Shown in pieces: positions 8,589 to 16,247 of a stretch of 37,898 nt of DNA. The notes under the pieces were generated by a model, which saw only the letters and a program-made list of their open reading frames with translations, had not been told where the DNA came from and made no database searches. The stretch comes from Actinomycetota bacterium (lineage in GTDB: Bacteria; Actinomycetota; Actinomycetes; Nanopelagicales; Nanopelagicaceae), in NCBI GenBank assembly GCA_016870835.1, contig VGAG01000007.1, forward strand, positions 1 through 37,898, given 5' to 3'. Every line of letters begins with the position of its first letter. Positions within the stretch are counted from its first letter, which is position 1. The position numbers and the translations under genes are program-made.

Positions 8589-8881
8589 GCCGATCTTGAT
8601 GTCGGTCTTATCCGCCAAATCGGGTTGCGGGGGTCGATTACCTCTTCGCGTTCGATCTCAAAGGTCGCCATCGTTCCAATCGGAGCAGCTTCAACCCGCC
8701 AGAGAATCCGAGCGCCATCATCGGGGCGATAGAAACCATCACTTGCTCGGTTCCACCAACCGCCCGATTCGCGCCATGAAGAGAGGACAGCATGGATACG
8801 AAAGCGCTGGCCACGGAAGATGAACTCAGCCGGCTCGCCGCCTATGAGGTAGATATGTGGTTGGGTGGGTTTTTCGAACAT
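8585..8881 (-). CDS. DUF6504 family protein of the DnaE2 damage cassette
   Basis: A 98-residue soluble protein, rich in aromatic and basic residues (RFRIHAVLSSWRESGGWW, then a TFEIEREE-like strand). I recognise the DUF6504 family, small proteins usually found beside dnaE2/imuB in actinobacteria; the biochemical role is unknown. ATG 8881 is favoured because a promoter hexamer TAGAGT ends 8 nt upstream, implying a leaderless transcript; a frame extension upstream to 8926 would lie outside that transcript. The ATG falls inside a perfect LexA palindrome. The stop overlaps the dnaE2 ATG (ATGA). First gene of the operon DUF6504–dnaE2–dinB, it may be a DNA-binding or polymerase accessory protein, which is inference only. 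Confidence 0.8.
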   Translation of the reverse strand: MFEKPTQPHIYLIGGEPAEFIFRGQRFRIHAVLSSWRESGGWWNRASDGFYRPDDGARILWRVEAAPIGTMATFEIEREEVIDPRNPIWRIRPTSRSA

Positions 8882-8890
8882 TTGTTCGAA
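8873..8890. promoter_or_regulatory. LexA (SOS) box
   Basis: TTCGAACATTTGTTCGAA is a perfect 18-bp inverted repeat with a 4-nt centre and matches the actinobacterial/Gram-positive LexA consensus GAAC-N4-GTTC. It covers the predicted transcription start and the ATG of the DUF6504 gene, so LexA would block RNA polymerase directly. Controls DUF6504–dnaE2–dinB. Confidence 0.93.
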
Positions 8891-8919
8891 CTCTAGCGAA
8901 CCGCCCCGACAGCTCGCAA
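8890..8919 (-). promoter_or_regulatory. Promoter of the DUF6504–dnaE2–dinB operon
   Basis: A -35 TTGCGA (8919-8914) and -10 TAGAGT (8895-8890) with an 18-bp spacer read toward the operon. The -10 abuts the LexA palindrome. The expected start is 8881-8883, at the ATG. Confidence 0.65.
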
Positions 8920-8991
8920 AGGCCAATTAGTTCACAGAAATGAGACGAGTCGGTTGCCCTTCCTTTACCTACCTCATGCCAATATCCGCCC

Positions 8992-11019
8992 GTGATCACA
9001 CACAAGCCATCCGCGTCCGCCCAGGGTAAGTCCCTCCGCGTCCGTCTCTCTGCAGTCGCTAGCTCCCTCGCGCTAGTGACCTCCGTCCTCGTAGTGCTCA
9101 CTTCCCCGCAGGTCTCGGCAAATGTTTATGCCGTTCCCGCAGCACCAACAATCACCCGCGCCTATGTAACCGATAGCGGGATCCGTGTTCGATTCGTTCC
9201 TGTAACTGCAAACCCCGCAGTCACACATTATGTAGTTACTGGTGGACAAGGTTCATGTCCAGTCATTGTTCCTGCGGCTACAAATGGATCAGTAAGACTG
9301 CCGGTTCTAAAGGATCAGACTTCAGTAACTGTTTCAGTTCAAGCGGTTAATGCATATGGATTCTCTGCCGCAACGACGTGGAGCAAGACATTCACAACTG
9401 CAGATCTCGCGCGCGTAACTCGCTCAGCATTAAATAATGTCCAGCTCCTTGCGCTAAGTGATTTCCATGGCGCAGTTGAAGGATCTTCGACAAACGCAGG
9501 TACCGCAATCCTTACAACTGCATTTGCTGCAGATAAGAAAGCTGTTGCATCGACATTGACACTCTCGAGCGGCGATAACATCGGTGCCGCACCTGCAATT
9601 TCAAGTCAGTTCGAAGAAATGCCCACAATTGAATCGATGAACTTGATGAAATTTGATGTCTCAACTTTCGGAAATCATGAGCACGATCGCAATATCTCTC
9701 ACGTTCAGAAAGTTATTGGAGCATCTGACTTTGCTTGGGTCGTCTCTAACTACAGCACGCTCGAACCCCTTAAGTCCGGTACAAAAGCTGCTAGGGGCTA
9801 TGTCGTGATTGATCGTGGTGGCGTCAAGATTGGCGTTGTCGGTATGAATACTCCAGAAACTCCTGAAGTAATTTTCCCGGGCAACCTCGACTTCAATGAT
9901 GCAAGTGGCGCAAAGAGAACTATCGGAATCTCAGCCTCAGTTGATGGCGTCAATCAAGCAATTGCAGATGCCAAGACCGATGGCGCAGATGTCGTTGTTG
10001 CGCTAGTCCACGAAGGATGGGCAGAAAATAGCGATGGGGTTGCAAAGGGCAATCTCATCGATATCGCCAAGAAACTCAAGGGTGCGACCGTAGTTCTAGG
10101 TGGCCATAGCCACCAGCGCTACGGCAGCATGATGGCCGCAGTAAATCCGCGCGAAAATGCCAAAGTTGTTGCCCAAACTCCTAATGCTGGAGTCGGTTAC
10201 TACCGCATCCAACTCTGCCTAGATAACGCAAGTAACAAACTCGTTGGTGCATCACTTGAATACGTAACCACCGCGGCCATCAGCAAATTGACACCTGATG
10301 CTGCCGGAGCTGCGCTAGTCAAGAAATACAAGGATCAATTGGTGACAAAGGTTGATGTAAAAATCGGTCAAGTCTCTGATCTGTTCCCGCGCGGTGGCTC
10401 ACCAGCTGTTGAAAGAGCTGGCGAAACCCCAATGGGTAACTACGTTGCTGATCTAATGCGTAAGGAATTGAAGACCGATCTTGCCATCACAAACGGTGGC
10501 GGACTTCGCGATACATTCCCTGCAGCAACTTATAAAGTTGTAAATACTTCTTATAAGCGCCCTGCTGCTGGAGTCACAGGTCCATTTGATGTAACTCTAG
10601 GCGATGCAATCTCAGTTCTCCCATTCGGAAACTCACTCGCAGTCGCAACCATCACTGGAACTCAACTCTGGGCTGCGCTCGAAAATGGCGTCTCACAATT
10701 CCCATCCGGCGGTCGCTTCCCGCAGATCTCTGGCTTCAAGTTCTCCTTTGACGCATCAAAGGCGGCTGGCGCCCGAATCACTGCGGTTACAACTCTAAGT
10801 GGAGCTGCTATCGCAAAGGATGATAAGAAGTACACCGTCGCTGTAAATGACTTCATGCTCTATGGTGGAGATGGATACACGATGCTAAATCCAACAACCG
10901 CTAAGTTCCCTGGCAAGTTATTGCTAGATATCTTGGTTGATGGAATCAAGGCTGACATGGCTGCTGGAAAAGTCACCCAGACTCCTAAGGCAGATGGTCG
11001 AATCACCAAGGTCGGCTAG
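8992..11019 (+). CDS. Secreted UshA-type 5'-nucleotidase / metallophosphoesterase with N-terminal fibronectin III-like domain
   Basis: A 675-residue exported protein. Residues 1-43 form a signal peptide (basic start, hydrophobic core SSLALVTSVLVVLTS). A fibronectin type III-like domain spans about 48-135. A calcineurin-like metallophosphatase domain follows, with its metal motifs in order: LSDFHG, SSGDNIG, FGNHEHDRN, LVHEGW and GGHSHQ. The C-terminal 5'-nucleotidase domain has the substrate loop TNGGGLRDT and FGNSLAVATITG. Such enzymes dephosphorylate extracellular nucleotides or UDP-sugars to salvage phosphate and nucleosides. GTG 8992 is chosen because the signal peptide begins there. No LPXTG or other anchor is visible, so it should be soluble or periplasmic. 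A strong intrinsic terminator follows, so it is probably monocistronic. Exact substrate unknown. Confidence 0.9.
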   Translation: MITHKPSASAQGKSLRVRLSAVASSLALVTSVLVVLTSPQVSANVYAVPAAPTITRAYVTDSGIRVRFVPVTANPAVTHYVVTGGQGSCPVIVPAATNGSVRLPVLKDQTSVTVSVQAVNAYGFSAATTWSKTFTTADLARVTRSALNNVQLLALSDFHGAVEGSSTNAGTAILTTAFAADKKAVASTLTLSSGDNIGAAPAISSQFEEMPTIESMNLMKFDVSTFGNHEHDRNISHVQKVIGASDFAWVVSNYSTLEPLKSGTKAARGYVVIDRGGVKIGVVGMNTPETPEVIFPGNLDFNDASGAKRTIGISASVDGVNQAIADAKTDGADVVVALVHEGWAENSDGVAKGNLIDIAKKLKGATVVLGGHSHQRYGSMMAAVNPRENAKVVAQTPNAGVGYYRIQLCLDNASNKLVGASLEYVTTAAISKLTPDAAGAALVKKYKDQLVTKVDVKIGQVSDLFPRGGSPAVERAGETPMGNYVADLMRKELKTDLAITNGGGLRDTFPAATYKVVNTSYKRPAAGVTGPFDVTLGDAISVLPFGNSLAVATITGTQLWAALENGVSQFPSGGRFPQISGFKFSFDASKAAGARITAVTTLSGAAIAKDDKKYTVAVNDFMLYGGDGYTMLNPTTAKFPGKLLLDILVDGIKADMAAGKVTQTPKADGRITKVG

Positions 11020-11036
11020 TAGTTAAGAAGTAAGGG

Positions 11037-11077
11037 ATCCGCGCCTCCTAAAAAAGGGGGGCGCGGATTTCTTTTTG
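11037..11077 (+). terminator. Intrinsic terminator after the nucleotidase gene
   Basis: ATCCGCGCCTCC (11037-11048) pairs with GGGGGGCGCGGAT (11056-11068), with one wobble, across an A-rich loop, then TTCTTTTT. It lies 17 bp beyond the stop. Confidence 0.93.
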
Positions 11078-11093
11078 CGACACGCCAAGATAG

Positions 11094-11122
11094 TTGAAAT
11101 TTCAATAAATTTGGTTTAACGT
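11094..11122 (+). promoter_or_regulatory. Promoter of the doxX-like gene
   Basis: TTGAAA (11094-11099) and TAACGT (11117-11122) with a 17-bp spacer. Start would be near 11129, leaving a short leader that holds GAAAGGA (11138-11144) 5 nt before the ATG. This is one of few leadered genes here. Confidence 0.5.
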
Positions 11123-11149
11123 TCAATCAACCCGTTTGAAAGGAAAATA

Positions 11150-11575
11150 ATGGATTTTCTCCCAGATGTAGTACTGCTTGTAGGTCGCGTTCTATTTGCG
11201 CTGATCTTTATTAACTCAGGTATCGCCCACTTGACCAAGTTGAGTGCGATGACCGGATATGCACAGTTCAAGAAGGTCCCATCCCCTAAATTGGCAGTTA
11301 TCGTCACTGGACTAATGCTCATAATTGGTGGTCTTTATGTAGCGCTCGGCATATTCGCTGATCTCGGAGCTTTACTACTCGCCATCTTCCTCGTTATCTC
11401 AGCCTTCATGATGCATAACTTCTGGACTATCGAAGATGCACAGGCAAAGCAAGGCGAGACGATTAACTTCTTCAAGAATCTCTCACTCGCTGGAGCTGCG
11501 CTAATAATATTTGCGCTAGTTGCAACTGGAACTGAATTTGGTCCAGAGATAAGAGGCGCGCTCTTCAACTTCTAA
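11150..11575 (+). CDS. DoxX family membrane protein
   Basis: A 141-residue integral membrane protein with four predicted helices (about 6-22, 45-67, 68-90 and 107-127) and the DoxX-type N-terminus GRVLFALIFINSGIAHLTK. Some DoxX-family proteins partner with oxidoreductases in thiol or quinone chemistry, but the substrate here is unknown. ATG 11150 is set by a strong ribosome site (GAAAGGA, 5-nt spacing). It has its own promoter and a perfect terminator, so it is monocistronic. It lies between a secreted nucleotidase and a TauE/SafE transporter without an obvious functional link. Confidence 0.85.
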   Translation: MDFLPDVVLLVGRVLFALIFINSGIAHLTKLSAMTGYAQFKKVPSPKLAVIVTGLMLIIGGLYVALGIFADLGALLLAIFLVISAFMMHNFWTIEDAQAKQGETINFFKNLSLAGAALIIFALVATGTEFGPEIRGALFNF

Positions 11576-11590
11576 TCGAAGTTAGCCTAA

Positions 11591-11618
11591 AGACCCCTGG
11601 CCTCCCAGGGGTCTTTTG
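11591..11618 (+). terminator. Intrinsic terminator after the doxX-like gene
   Basis: AGACCCCTGG / CCAGGGGTCT is a perfect 10-bp stem with a 4-nt loop, followed by TTTGCTTTG. It sits 15 bp after the stop and only about 25 bp before the next start codon. Confidence 0.92.
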
Positions 11619-11627
11619 CTTTGCCGG

Positions 11628-11633
11628 TACCTT
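11628..11633 (+). promoter_or_regulatory. Predicted -10 of a leaderless tauE/safE-like transcript
   Basis: TACCTT ends 6 nt before ATG 11640, with no ribosome site. The -35 position would fall inside the preceding terminator stem and shows no match. Confidence 0.4.
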
Positions 11634-11639
11634 TTTCTC

Positions 11640-12398
11640 ATGGAAGTCCTACTCGCAATCATTTGTGGAATAGCAATCGGTTCCATTCTTGGTTTCGTTG
11701 GTGCGGGCGGATCTATGGTTGCAGTTCCGATGCTCATCTACATATTTGGCATGACTCCAGTACAGGCAACCACTGCTTCACTCATAATCGTCTTTAGCGG
11801 TGCGCTCTCAGGAGTGCTTTCGAAATTAAAGAACGGCGATGTTCTTGTCCGTGAATCTCTAACGATCTGGGCGCTTGGCCTTGCGTCTAACTTTGGCGGT
11901 GCGTATGTGCTCCCCAAAATTGCAGACTCAATTGTCCTTACCGGTTTTTCACTTGTGCTAATCGCAGCCGGCGCATCGATGTTATTAAAGCCGCCCTCAG
12001 CAAGTGGCGAGAAAGGGATGTCTATGCCTGCCTTAGTTGCGCTCTCGCTATTGGTGGGAGCACTTACGGGGCTCTTTGGAATCGGTGGCGGATTTATTGC
12101 TATTCCGATTCTGGTTCTCTTCTACAATGTAGCTCCGGCTAAAGCTGCTGGAACTTCACTTTTCATCATCACAATAAACACTTTCACCGGCTTTTTTGCT
12201 CATTATCGCCATTGGGATGAGATCTCTTGGCAAATCCCGATATTCATCGCTCTAACAGCAGTTATAGTCTCAAGGCTCGCAGCGGCTAGAAGCGCTGCGC
12301 TTGCGCCAGCAACACTTAAGCGCGCCTTTGCTTACACCGTCTTCGCAATTGCTGCCTTTACCCTATTTGAGACCTGGGTTATTGAATTCACTGGCTGA
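11640..12398 (+). CDS. TauE/SafE family sulfite/sulfonate-type membrane transporter
   Basis: A 252-residue protein with seven or eight membrane helices and the internal duplication typical of TauE/SafE (former DUF81): GFVGAGGSMVAVPML with TTASLI in the first half and GLFGIGGGFIAIPIL with GTSLFI in the second. Members export or import sulfite, sulfoacetate, sulfolactate or other organic anions; the substrate cannot be read from sequence. I chose ATG 11640 over an in-frame TTG at 11616, because the latter lies in the terminator tail and the family begins at a hydrophobic helix like MEVLLAIICGIAIGSILG. Transcription is probably leaderless from a -10 at 11628. The ybaK gene follows with its own -10. 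Confidence 0.9.
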   Translation: MEVLLAIICGIAIGSILGFVGAGGSMVAVPMLIYIFGMTPVQATTASLIIVFSGALSGVLSKLKNGDVLVRESLTIWALGLASNFGGAYVLPKIADSIVLTGFSLVLIAAGASMLLKPPSASGEKGMSMPALVALSLLVGALTGLFGIGGGFIAIPILVLFYNVAPAKAAGTSLFIITINTFTGFFAHYRHWDEISWQIPIFIALTAVIVSRLAAARSAALAPATLKRAFAYTVFAIAAFTLFETWVIEFTG

Positions 12399-12399
12399 A

Positions 12400-12405
12400 T
12401 AGAAT
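12400..12405 (+). promoter_or_regulatory. Predicted -10 of the leaderless ybaK–carotenoid operon transcript
   Basis: TAGAAT overlaps the end of the tauE gene region and ends exactly 6 nt before GTG 12412. The match to TANNNT is strong; no well-spaced -35 is seen. Confidence 0.5.
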
Positions 12406-12411
12406 TGGGAT

Positions 12412-12900
12412 GTGGAAGGCATTCTTGAGAAGGCAGCGGTAAAGCGCGCAATCCAAAGTATTGGCGCACAAGGAATGAAGGGTGAGGTAAAGGTCTTATC
12501 CGATAGCGCGAGAACCGCCTTAGATGCGGCAAATGCGCTAGGAATTGAAGTTGGACAGATTGCATCATCAATTGTTTTTAAACTCCCAAGTAGTGGCGCT
12601 CTACTAGTTGTTACCTCAGGTCGTCATCGAGTTGATACTGAGAGAGTTGCTAGAGATCTTGGAGTTGAAAAGTTAGATCGAGCAGATGCGGATTTTGTTA
12701 AGAATATTTCGGGCTACTCAGTCGGTGGAGTTGCGCCAGTAGGTTGGGTAAATCCCCCCGAAAAGATTTTGATTGATAGAGCCCTTAGTGACTACGACGT
12801 TGTATGGGCAGCTGCCGGACATCCTCATACCGTTTTTCCAACTAATTTCGATGAATTGATAGCGGCAACTGGTGGAACAGCTGCCATAGTTGGTGATTGA
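12412..12900 (+). CDS. YbaK/EbsC-type aminoacyl-tRNA deacylase
   Basis: A 162-residue single-domain protein of the YbaK/ProX superfamily, which hydrolyses mischarged aminoacyl-tRNAs in trans (for example Cys- or Ala-tRNA-Pro). Visible signatures are the IASSIVFKL strand with its lysine, the GGVAPVGW loop and the terminal AAGHPHTVFPTNFDEL segment. GTG 12412 is chosen because a TAGAAT -10 ends 6 nt before it. Its TGA overlaps the next ATG (TGATG), so it heads a string of six overlapping or nearly adjacent genes that are mostly carotenoid enzymes. Its presence at the head of that operon may be incidental. Which amino acid it clears is not predictable from this sequence alone. Confidence 0.85.
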   Translation: MEGILEKAAVKRAIQSIGAQGMKGEVKVLSDSARTALDAANALGIEVGQIASSIVFKLPSSGALLVVTSGRHRVDTERVARDLGVEKLDRADADFVKNISGYSVGGVAPVGWVNPPEKILIDRALSDYDVVWAAAGHPHTVFPTNFDELIAATGGTAAIVGD

Positions 12901-13688
12901 TGCAAAGGTTAAATCATTTAGTTACTGGTGAGGGTGAACCGTTACTTCTTGTACATGGAATGGGTTCGGCGAGTACCGCTTGGAAGCCAGTTAGAAACCT
13001 CCTTGAATCAAAGTTCACAGTTATTACCGTCGATCTGCCGGGACATGGCGAAACGCCATTTATCGAAGGCGCTGCAATGGATCCACATAGTTTGGCTCTT
13101 ACAGTCCTACATGAAATGAGTGAACTAGGAATTGAAAGTTTTCATCTCGCCGGAAATTCACTGGGCGGCTGGGTAGCACTTGAGATGGCAAGTACGGCTC
13201 CATCCCGAGTTAAGAGCGTTACTGGACTAGCTCCCGCTGGATTGTGGCTCAATCCATACAACGTCCGCTATCCAGCAACCGCGCTTGTAAGATTTCTTGC
13301 GCGTACCACTATGAAACTGGCACCGACAGCGCTTCATTTTGAAGCCGCGCGCAAGCTTGGATTCTGGGACATAAGCCCTAGATGGCAAGAGTTCAGTTAT
13401 GAGCTATGCCTAGATGCTGTAAACGCCCTTGGTAAAGCCGATGGTTACTACCCGGCATGGGACGGAATGTTGATGAAACGTTTCGATGGAAAGATTCCAG
13501 AAGAGATTCCAGTAACGATTATCTTCGGTGACACCGATAGAACTCTTCCTGCAACTACCTGCCAGGAAAGATCTATTGCACCGGCGCATGCAAAGTGGAT
13601 TATCTTTCCCGATACTGGACATGCTCCGATGTGGGATAGCCCGCTTGATGTCGTTGCTGCGATTGAAGAGACAGCTCTAGTTCGATGA
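12900..13688 (+). CDS. Alpha/beta hydrolase, substrate unknown
   Basis: A 262-residue alpha/beta-hydrolase fold enzyme. It has the oxyanion segment LLVHGMGSAS, the nucleophile elbow GNSLGG (Ser), the acid in IIFGDTDRTLP and the catalytic His in PDTGHAPMWDSP, so the triad is complete. Start ATG 12900 overlaps the ybaK stop (TGATG). Its own TGA overlaps the next gene as ATGA, so translation with the CrtA-like monooxygenase is coupled. In this setting it might be an esterase or acyltransferase acting on a carotenoid glycoside, but nothing in the sequence proves that. Alternatives are lipase-, haloperoxidase- or MhpC-like hydrolases. Confidence 0.85.
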   Translation: MQRLNHLVTGEGEPLLLVHGMGSASTAWKPVRNLLESKFTVITVDLPGHGETPFIEGAAMDPHSLALTVLHEMSELGIESFHLAGNSLGGWVALEMASTAPSRVKSVTGLAPAGLWLNPYNVRYPATALVRFLARTTMKLAPTALHFEAARKLGFWDISPRWQEFSYELCLDAVNALGKADGYYPAWDGMLMKRFDGKIPEEIPVTIIFGDTDRTLPATTCQERSIAPAHAKWIIFPDTGHAPMWDSPLDVVAAIEETALVR

Positions 13689-14350
13689 AGACTCGCATTT
13701 ACTTCTGGAAAGTAAATCGCTCCAAAATAATCTGGGCAATATTTCGAATGGCGCTCGATCGCCGAGTACTTAAACGAAATCCTGCAATCAAGTTTTGGAA
13801 ACTATTGGGAACGGGCAAAGGTGAGACCTTCACCCCAAAGGATGCTGATCCCAAGCGATGGGGTTTATTGATAACTATCGAAGAGAGCGCCTTAGGTGAA
13901 TTTGAAAGTTCACGAATTATGAAACGTTGGAATTCAAATTCAGAATCGCAATTCGCCGCTACTTTAAAGACAATTGCAGTGCATGGTAAGTGGTCTGGAA
14001 AGAATCCATTTAAACCAGAAGTCGCTCCCATAGATTGGAACGGAAAAGTGGTCGCGATTACTAGGGCGCGTATTAAGTGGCAGAAGAACTTCCTATTTTG
14101 GCGCTCAGTCCCACCAGTCACGGCCAGCCTCAAAGCTGCACCCGGATTGGTGAAGGCGATCGGAATAGGTGAAGCGCCGATTGGTTTACAGGGAACATTT
14201 TCAATCTGGGAAGACCCAAAGACCATCAGTTACTTCGCTTATAGGGGTGAGGCGCATAAGGCTGCGATAGCCGCAACGGCTCGAGAGAAGTGGTACGCAG
14301 AAGAGATGTTCGCTCGATTCGCTCTCACTGAATCAAGCGGCGAGCTTTAA
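13685..14350 (+). CDS. CrtA (spheroidene monooxygenase)-like carotenoid oxygenase
   Basis: A 221-residue protein resembling spheroidene monooxygenase CrtA. The marks I recognise are the N-terminal IYFWKV, FWKLLGTGKGETFTPKDADP with RWGLL, the central FWRSVPPV, and the C-terminal GIGEAPIGLQGTFSIW plus a basic helix ending in EKWYAEEMFARFAL. CrtA is a haem-dependent enzyme in purple bacteria that oxidises C-2 of acyclic carotenoid ends to a ketone. Here it is translated by ATGA overlap with the hydrolase and lies 14 nt before the CruF-like gene. I infer it oxidises C-2 of a hydrated acyclic end, perhaps only to the hydroxyl. No haem-ligand residue can be assigned with certainty. Product specificity is open. 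Confidence 0.75.
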   Translation: MKTRIYFWKVNRSKIIWAIFRMALDRRVLKRNPAIKFWKLLGTGKGETFTPKDADPKRWGLLITIEESALGEFESSRIMKRWNSNSESQFAATLKTIAVHGKWSGKNPFKPEVAPIDWNGKVVAITRARIKWQKNFLFWRSVPPVTASLKAAPGLVKAIGIGEAPIGLQGTFSIWEDPKTISYFAYRGEAHKAAIAATAREKWYAEEMFARFALTESSGEL

Positions 14351-14364
14351 GGCAGAATTCATCT

Positions 14365-15171
14365 ATGTCGATCCGCAACTTCACACCGAGGCGGAATTCA
14401 CGGCGACGTATTTCGCCATTCCAAAATTTTCTCTTAATCGCGGTCTTAACAGTTGCGATTGGCCTTCAAGTTTCCTACCCACTTCTAGAAGGCGAAGCTC
14501 TACGACTTGTCACGATTTCCACGGTGTATTGGGGAGCAGGTGCAATGCTCTTACATGCTCTCTTCGCATATCGCGCCAAATTTGCAGTTCGCTTCTTTCT
14601 AATAACCTTCTTTTACGCACTAGTTATTGAACAAATCGGAGTGCGAACTGGTTGGCCATTTGGAAGTTATGAATACTCCGGGTCACTTGGCTATCAAATT
14701 TTTGGAGTCCCACTGGTAGTTCCATTTGCATGGATGATGATGGCTCATCCGATCTTTCTAGCTGCTAGAAGAGTTGCACCTCATTGGGTATTCCTAGTGG
14801 GTGGCTATGGGTTGATGGCATGGGACTTATTTTTGGATCCGCAGATGGTCTCAGCTGGGAGATGGACCTTTGAAATAACTGGAAGAACAGTTCCATTTCA
14901 ACCTGAGATACCGCTCTCAAATGCTTTTGGTTGGTTATTGGCTGGAATGGGGTTGATGGCGCTATTGAATTTCTATCTTCCTAAAGAGCGAAGATCACTT
15001 GGAACGAGCCGAGCAGTTCCAGAATTCTTCCTGTTTTGGAGTTGGCTGGGCGGAATCATCGCTAACTTATTCTTCTTTGATCGCCCCGGTGTAGCGCTCT
15101 TGGCCGGCTTTGCCCTTGGAGTAGTCGTAATTTGGTACGCCCTTTCAGTGAAACTTGGGCGTAATGACTGA
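14365..15171 (+). CDS. cruF: CruF-like carotenoid 1,2-hydratase (DUF422 family membrane protein)
   Basis: A 268-residue polytopic membrane protein with six to eight helices. The segment GWPFGSYEYS, the run GVPLVVPFAWMMMAHP, the GLMAWDLFLDPQMV motif and W-x-F are shared with CruF and bisanhydrobacterioruberin hydratase CruF/HACruF, which add water across the C1-C2 double bond of an acyclic carotenoid end. The basic N-terminal tail suggests a cytoplasmic N-terminus. The stop overlaps the glycosyltransferase ATG (TGATG), the same cruF–cruG coupling known from other bacteria. It gives the tertiary 1'-hydroxyl. Confidence is good for the family and moderate for the exact substrate (lycopene, gamma-carotene or a derivative). 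Confidence 0.87.
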   Translation: MSIRNFTPRRNSRRRISPFQNFLLIAVLTVAIGLQVSYPLLEGEALRLVTISTVYWGAGAMLLHALFAYRAKFAVRFFLITFFYALVIEQIGVRTGWPFGSYEYSGSLGYQIFGVPLVVPFAWMMMAHPIFLAARRVAPHWVFLVGGYGLMAWDLFLDPQMVSAGRWTFEITGRTVPFQPEIPLSNAFGWLLAGMGLMALLNFYLPKERRSLGTSRAVPEFFLFWSWLGGIIANLFFFDRPGVALLAGFALGVVVIWYALSVKLGRND

Positions 15172-16247
15172 TGGAGATTCTTGTACTTTTTCTCGTCTCA
15201 ATTCTTTTTCTTATTTCACTCTTTAATTTCATCACGGCGAGATCTCTTCGGCCCTCATCAAAGCCAATAGCTAGCTCAGTCTCCATCCTGATTCCTATGC
15301 GCAATGAGGCGATAAATGCCAAGGAGGTGGTTGATTCGGCGCTAGCTCAAGTAGATATACCCAACTTAGAAGTAATTGTGTTAGATGACTTCTCATCTGA
15401 TGAGACCTTAAAAATATTAAATTCAATAAGGGATGAACGCTTTCGTTCATTAATGGGCCAGGATCTTCCTAAAGATTGGTTGGGAAAGAATTTTGCACTA
15501 AATACTCTCGCGTCAAATTCGTCTGCTGAATTTCTTGTTTTTATTGATGCCGATGTAAGGCTTGAGAAAGAAGCGGTATCTGCGGCAATCTCACTTATGA
15601 ATGAATTAGGTTGGGATTACATCTCTCCATATCCTCGCCAGATCGCTAATGGCTTTCTTGCACGTACGGTGCAGCCACTCCTACAGTGGTCATGGTTTGC
15701 GACGCTCCCGCTACGACTTATCGAAAATAGTCGTCAAACATCAACGGCAGTTGCAAATGGACAATTCTTCATTGTTAAGAGTTCTGCCTACAAAGCTTGT
15801 GGTGGCCACTTCGCCATTAAAGGTGAGGTCTTAGATGATCTTGAGTTGGCACGCTTGCTTCGCAGACATGGTTATCTTGGCTCAGTTGTTGACGCCTCAA
15901 GTGTTTCTTCCTGCGAGATGTATCGAAGTTCCAGCGAGCTAACTGCAGGATATTCCAAGTCCCAATGGCGGGCCTTTGGTGGAACCTTTGGAGCGCTTGT
16001 TGCAATCGCGTTGATGTTTGTAAGTTCGGTATTGCCGGCGGTGGCGCTGATTAAGTTCGAAAGTTGGGCAGTCGCAAGCTACCTAATTTTGATTCTCTCG
16101 AGGTTAATGGCGGCGATACGAACTAGATCAGTAACATCGACTGCTCCCCTGCATCCCTTGGCAATCACAATTTGGATCTTTCTAATCTTTCGCTCTTTGT
16201 TATTAAAGCGAATGGGAAAACTAGAGTGGCGTGGTAGAACCATATGA
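15171..16247 (+). CDS. cruG: CruG-like carotenoid glycosyltransferase (family GT2)
   Basis: A 358-residue membrane-anchored inverting glycosyltransferase. An N-terminal helix (about 2-21) precedes a GT-A domain with SVSILIPMRNE, VIVLDDFSSDET and the metal-binding FIDADVRL. The GEVLDDLELARLLRRHG block supplies the acidic acceptor site, and three further hydrophobic segments lie toward the C-terminus (about 275-340). The layout and its position after a CruF homologue match CruG, which glycosylates the 2'-hydroxyl of myxol. It should therefore attach a sugar to the modified carotenoid end, making it amphipathic. ATG 15171 overlaps the cruF stop; the TGA overlaps the desaturase ATG. The sugar donor cannot be predicted. 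Confidence 0.85.
   Translation: MEILVLFLVSILFLISLFNFITARSLRPSSKPIASSVSILIPMRNEAINAKEVVDSALAQVDIPNLEVIVLDDFSSDETLKILNSIRDERFRSLMGQDLPKDWLGKNFALNTLASNSSAEFLVFIDADVRLEKEAVSAAISLMNELGWDYISPYPRQIANGFLARTVQPLLQWSWFATLPLRLIENSRQTSTAVANGQFFIVKSSAYKACGGHFAIKGEVLDDLELARLLRRHGYLGSVVDASSVSSCEMYRSSSELTAGYSKSQWRAFGGTFGALVAIALMFVSSVLPAVALIKFESWAVASYLILILSRLMAAIRTRSVTSTAPLHPLAITIWIFLIFRSLLLKRMGKLEWRGRTI

Noticed and set aside
8826-9101. A 91-residue minus-strand frame spanning the SOS promoter region
   Set aside because: It would cross the promoter and LexA box and the start of the nucleotidase gene; no motif is visible.
11616-11639. Upstream TTG start for the TauE/SafE gene
   Set aside because: It lies in the tail of the preceding terminator; ATG 11640 fits the family N-terminus.
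13699-14226. A 175-residue minus-strand frame
   Set aside because: Shadow of the CrtA-like gene, which has family motifs and coupled overlaps.
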